Below are positions 40,352 to 42,482 of a DNA stretch of 42,482 bases, piece by piece (position 1 is the first letter of the stretch; the number at the start of each line of letters is the position of its first letter). A program made the translations under genes and the position numbers. Below the pieces are notes generated by a model that searched no databases, was not told where the DNA came from, and was given only the letters and a program-made list of their open reading frames with translations. The stretch is from Acidobacteriaceae bacterium. GTDB taxonomy: Bacteria; Acidobacteriota; Terriglobia; Terriglobales; Acidobacteriaceae. The stretch lies in contig JANWJB010000171.1 in assembly GCA_025449575.1 (NCBI GenBank), positions 1-42,482 on the forward strand. The letters are read 5' to 3'.

Positions 40352-42403
40352 ATGACCCCGCATACGATTCGAGTCCAGCTTCCCGATGGCACGGTAAAGG
40401 AATTCCCTGCCGGGTCCACTTCCCATGACGTCGCTATGAGCATCTCGCCGCGGCTTGCCGCCGCGGCGGTGGTGGCGCGCTTGAAACCAATGGGCGCCAC
40501 CAGCGCTTCCCCCGCCGGCCCTCCGCATCCCGGCTCAACAGATTCGGCCACGGAGGCCGGCATGTATAGCGCTCCGGAGGCGAATGCCGAGCGGCTGGCG
40601 GACCTCAGCGCTCCGCTCGACCAGGATGTCGCGCTAGAACTGCTGACCGAGCGGGACGAGGAAGCACTGCAGGTAGTGCGCCATTCCGCCGCGCACGTGA
40701 TGGCGACCGCTGTCCTGGAACTCTATCCCGAAACCAAGCTCGGGCATGGGCCCGCCACGGAGGCGGGCTTCTTTTACGACTTCTATCGTCCCACTCCCTT
40801 CACGCCGGAAGATCTTTCGGCGATCGAGCGGAAGATGGCGGAGGTGGTGTCACGCGACGAGCCTTTTGTCCGCGAGTGGGAGCCGCGAGCGCAGATTCTG
40901 GACCGCTTTAAAACCGGGGACGACTTCATGAAGGTTCACTTCATTGAGCGCTTCACCCAACCCGGCGAGGAGATTTCCTTCTATCGCAATGGCTCCTTTG
41001 TCGACTTCTGCCGCGGGCCGCACGTCCCTTCCACCGGCAGAGTGAAGGCATTCAAGGTGCTCAGCCTGGCGGGCGCCTACTGGCTGGGGGATGAAAAAAA
41101 ACCGCAGCTCCAGCGCATCTACGGAACAGCCTTCTTCTCAAAAAAAGCGCTGGAAGAGCACTTCGCACGCCTCGAAGAGGCGGCGAAACGCGACCATCGG
41201 GTCCTGGGCAAGCAACTGGATCTCTTTTCCATTCAGGAGATGGCTGGAGCGGGGCTGATCTTCTGGCATCCCAAGGGGGCCATGATCCGCAAGATCATGG
41301 AAGACTGGATGCGCGAGGAGTGCCTCCGGCGCGGTTATTCGCTCGTCGTCACCCCGCACGTCATGCGAGTAAACCTGTGGCAGACCAGCGGCCACGAAGG
41401 CTTTTACGCGCAGAACTTCTTCACCAAGATGGAGCTTGATGACGCCGACTACCGGCTCAAGCCCATGAACTGCCCAGGGCACATCCTTATATACAAAAAC
41501 TCCCCCAAAAGCTATCGCGACCTGCCGGTGCGCTTGGCCGAGCTGGGGAATGTCTATCGGTACGAGCGGTCGGGCACCATGCATGGCCTGCTGCGGGTGC
41601 GGGGATTCACGCAGGACGACGCTCATATCTTCTGCACTCCCGAGCAGGTTGAAGATGAAGTCGTCGGATGCATCGAGTTTGCCGAGGCGGTGCTGGCTAC
41701 CTTTGGATTTCACGAGTTCAAGGTGGAGCTCTCCACCTGGGACCCCAACGACCGGAAAAGCTACGCGGGCTCGGATGAAAATTGGGCTTTGGCCACCGGA
41801 TCGCTGGAGCGTGCGCTCAAGCGCAAGAACATCCCCTATAAAACCATCCCCGGCGAAGCCGCCTTTTACGGACCCAAGATCGACGTCAAGCTGGTGGATG
41901 TTCTGGGGCGACTATGGCAGTTATCGACCGTGCAGTTCGATTTCAACTTGCCCGCGCGATTCGACCTGGAATACACCGCGGAAGACGGCCGGCGGCGGCA
42001 GCCGGTGATGGTCCATCGCGCTCTCTTTGGATCGGTGGAACGCTTCTTCGGTGTCTTGATCGAACACTATGCCGGCGCGTTTCCGCTGTGGTTGTCGCCG
42101 CTACACGCCGCCGTCGTGCCCATCAGCGAGCGCCATCACGCGTATGCAAAATCGGTACAAGAGACGTTGCAAAATGGCGGCCTGCGGGTGAAGGTTGACG
42201 ACCGCAATGAGAAGATGAATGCCAAGATCCGGGATCTTACGTTGGAAAAGACGCCCTACATTTTGGTCGCGGGAGACAAGGAAGCCGGGTCGGGGACGGT
42301 GAGCTTGCGGGTGCGCGGCCAGGGCGACCAAGGCCAAGTGACGCTGGAGGATTTTGCCGCCCGCGCGAAGCGCCTCATCGAGGAGAAGGCGACCTCGCTC
42401 TAG
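40352..42403 (+). CDS. thrS: Threonyl-tRNA synthetase with an enlarged TGS domain
   Basis: The 683-residue enzyme charges tRNA-Thr. Domains in order: TGS (1 to about 110), the editing domain ('HSAAHVMATAVLELYPETKLGHGPATEAGFFYDF' and 'FVDFCRGPHVPSTG'), the catalytic core with motif 2 and motif 3 ('HRALFGSVERFFGVLIEHYAGAFPLWL') and the anticodon domain from about 585. The zinc ligands are Cys 374 (MNCPGH), His 425 (DAHIF) and His 555 (VHRA), at spacings very close to the E. coli set. About 35 residues (roughly 47-82, Ala/Pro/Ser-rich) are inserted in TGS, between 'VVARLKPM' and 'LADLSAPLDQDVALELLT'. There is no Shine-Dalgarno sequence before the ATG at 40352. In many bacteria thrS is next to infC; here infC is about 30 kb away. 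Confidence 0.96.
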   Translation: MTPHTIRVQLPDGTVKEFPAGSTSHDVAMSISPRLAAAAVVARLKPMGATSASPAGPPHPGSTDSATEAGMYSAPEANAERLADLSAPLDQDVALELLTERDEEALQVVRHSAAHVMATAVLELYPETKLGHGPATEAGFFYDFYRPTPFTPEDLSAIERKMAEVVSRDEPFVREWEPRAQILDRFKTGDDFMKVHFIERFTQPGEEISFYRNGSFVDFCRGPHVPSTGRVKAFKVLSLAGAYWLGDEKKPQLQRIYGTAFFSKKALEEHFARLEEAAKRDHRVLGKQLDLFSIQEMAGAGLIFWHPKGAMIRKIMEDWMREECLRRGYSLVVTPHVMRVNLWQTSGHEGFYAQNFFTKMELDDADYRLKPMNCPGHILIYKNSPKSYRDLPVRLAELGNVYRYERSGTMHGLLRVRGFTQDDAHIFCTPEQVEDEVVGCIEFAEAVLATFGFHEFKVELSTWDPNDRKSYAGSDENWALATGSLERALKRKNIPYKTIPGEAAFYGPKIDVKLVDVLGRLWQLSTVQFDFNLPARFDLEYTAEDGRRRQPVMVHRALFGSVERFFGVLIEHYAGAFPLWLSPLHAAVVPISERHHAYAKSVQETLQNGGLRVKVDDRNEKMNAKIRDLTLEKTPYILVAGDKEAGSGTVSLRVRGQGDQGQVTLEDFAARAKRLIEEKATSL

Positions 42404-42482
42404 GCGGAACTGCCGCGCAGCGTCTAAGGACGACTCACGCGCGTATCCAGCCGAACCCCAACGAAATCACCCATCCGTCAGC
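42404..42482. other. Window end, nothing recognised
   Basis: The last 79 bases after thrS hold no recognisable gene, hairpin with a T tract or promoter. Confidence 0.5.

Noticed and set aside
1-42482. tRNA genes, CRISPR arrays, insertion sequences or prophage.
   Set aside because: No tRNA-like T-loop/acceptor pairs, no regularly spaced repeats, no transposase, integrase or phage proteins were seen on either strand.

Overview
The window is bacterial chromosome, moderately GC-rich, and most likely from Acidobacteriota (Terriglobia-like). This is inferred from two very long Oar/SusC-like TonB-dependent receptors with an N-terminal carboxypeptidase-regulatory domain, a DUF4097 surface/secreted protein, several Tat-exported carbohydrate-related proteins, a divergent short RNA polymerase omega-like protein, and a PheT without its usual OB-fold tRNA-binding domain. 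No tRNA, rRNA, CRISPR array, insertion sequence or prophage was seen.

Layout. 1-3.6 kb: tail of a repetitive surface-type protein, a secreted YVTN beta-propeller and a secreted DUF5060/DUF4038 glycoside hydrolase. 3.6-7.6 kb (minus): gamma-carbonic anhydrase-like protein, hisS and aspS; hisS and aspS form a tight pair. 7.8-15.5 kb: a translation island with rpsU, a zinc-ribbon protein, a response regulator (minus), mtaB, then infC-rpmI-rplT-pheS-pheT; infC appears to start at AUC and pheS/pheT overlap by 4 bp. 15.7-23.3 kb: a nutrient-acquisition locus with a TonB-dependent receptor and a Tat-exported enolase-superfamily enzyme (both minus), divergent from an AcoR-like sigma-54 activator. The intergenic region there carries a canonical -24/-12 promoter, two TGTTC-N7-GAACA inverted repeats 32 bp apart, a 14-bp palindrome at the predicted start site and a sigma-70 promoter for the regulator; a LacI-type operator lies before the receptor gene.

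23.3-27.9 kb (minus): two secreted proteins of unknown function, a Tat-exported NIPSNAP protein directly behind rho, and a small omega-like gene. 27.9-31.3 kb: a hairpin-rich non-coding stretch, a coiled-coil membrane protein, an orphan GvpL/GvpF homologue, a bidirectional terminator and a DUF4097 protein. 32.2-39.9 kb: a second polysaccharide-type locus (TonB receptor with its own promoter, Tat-exported GH67/GH20-like protein, PD40 propeller). 40.3-42.4 kb: thrS, preceded by one copy of a 65-bp dispersed repeat whose other copy is at 31.4 kb.

The window alternates between core translation/transcription genes (aspS, hisS, rpsU, infC, rpmI, rplT, pheST, thrS, rho, rpoZ-like) and accessory polymer-degradation and uptake genes. 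The best candidate for a little-described system is the sigma-54-controlled enolase/TonB locus at 15.7-23.3 kb. All functions are inferred from reading the sequences; no database search was possible.
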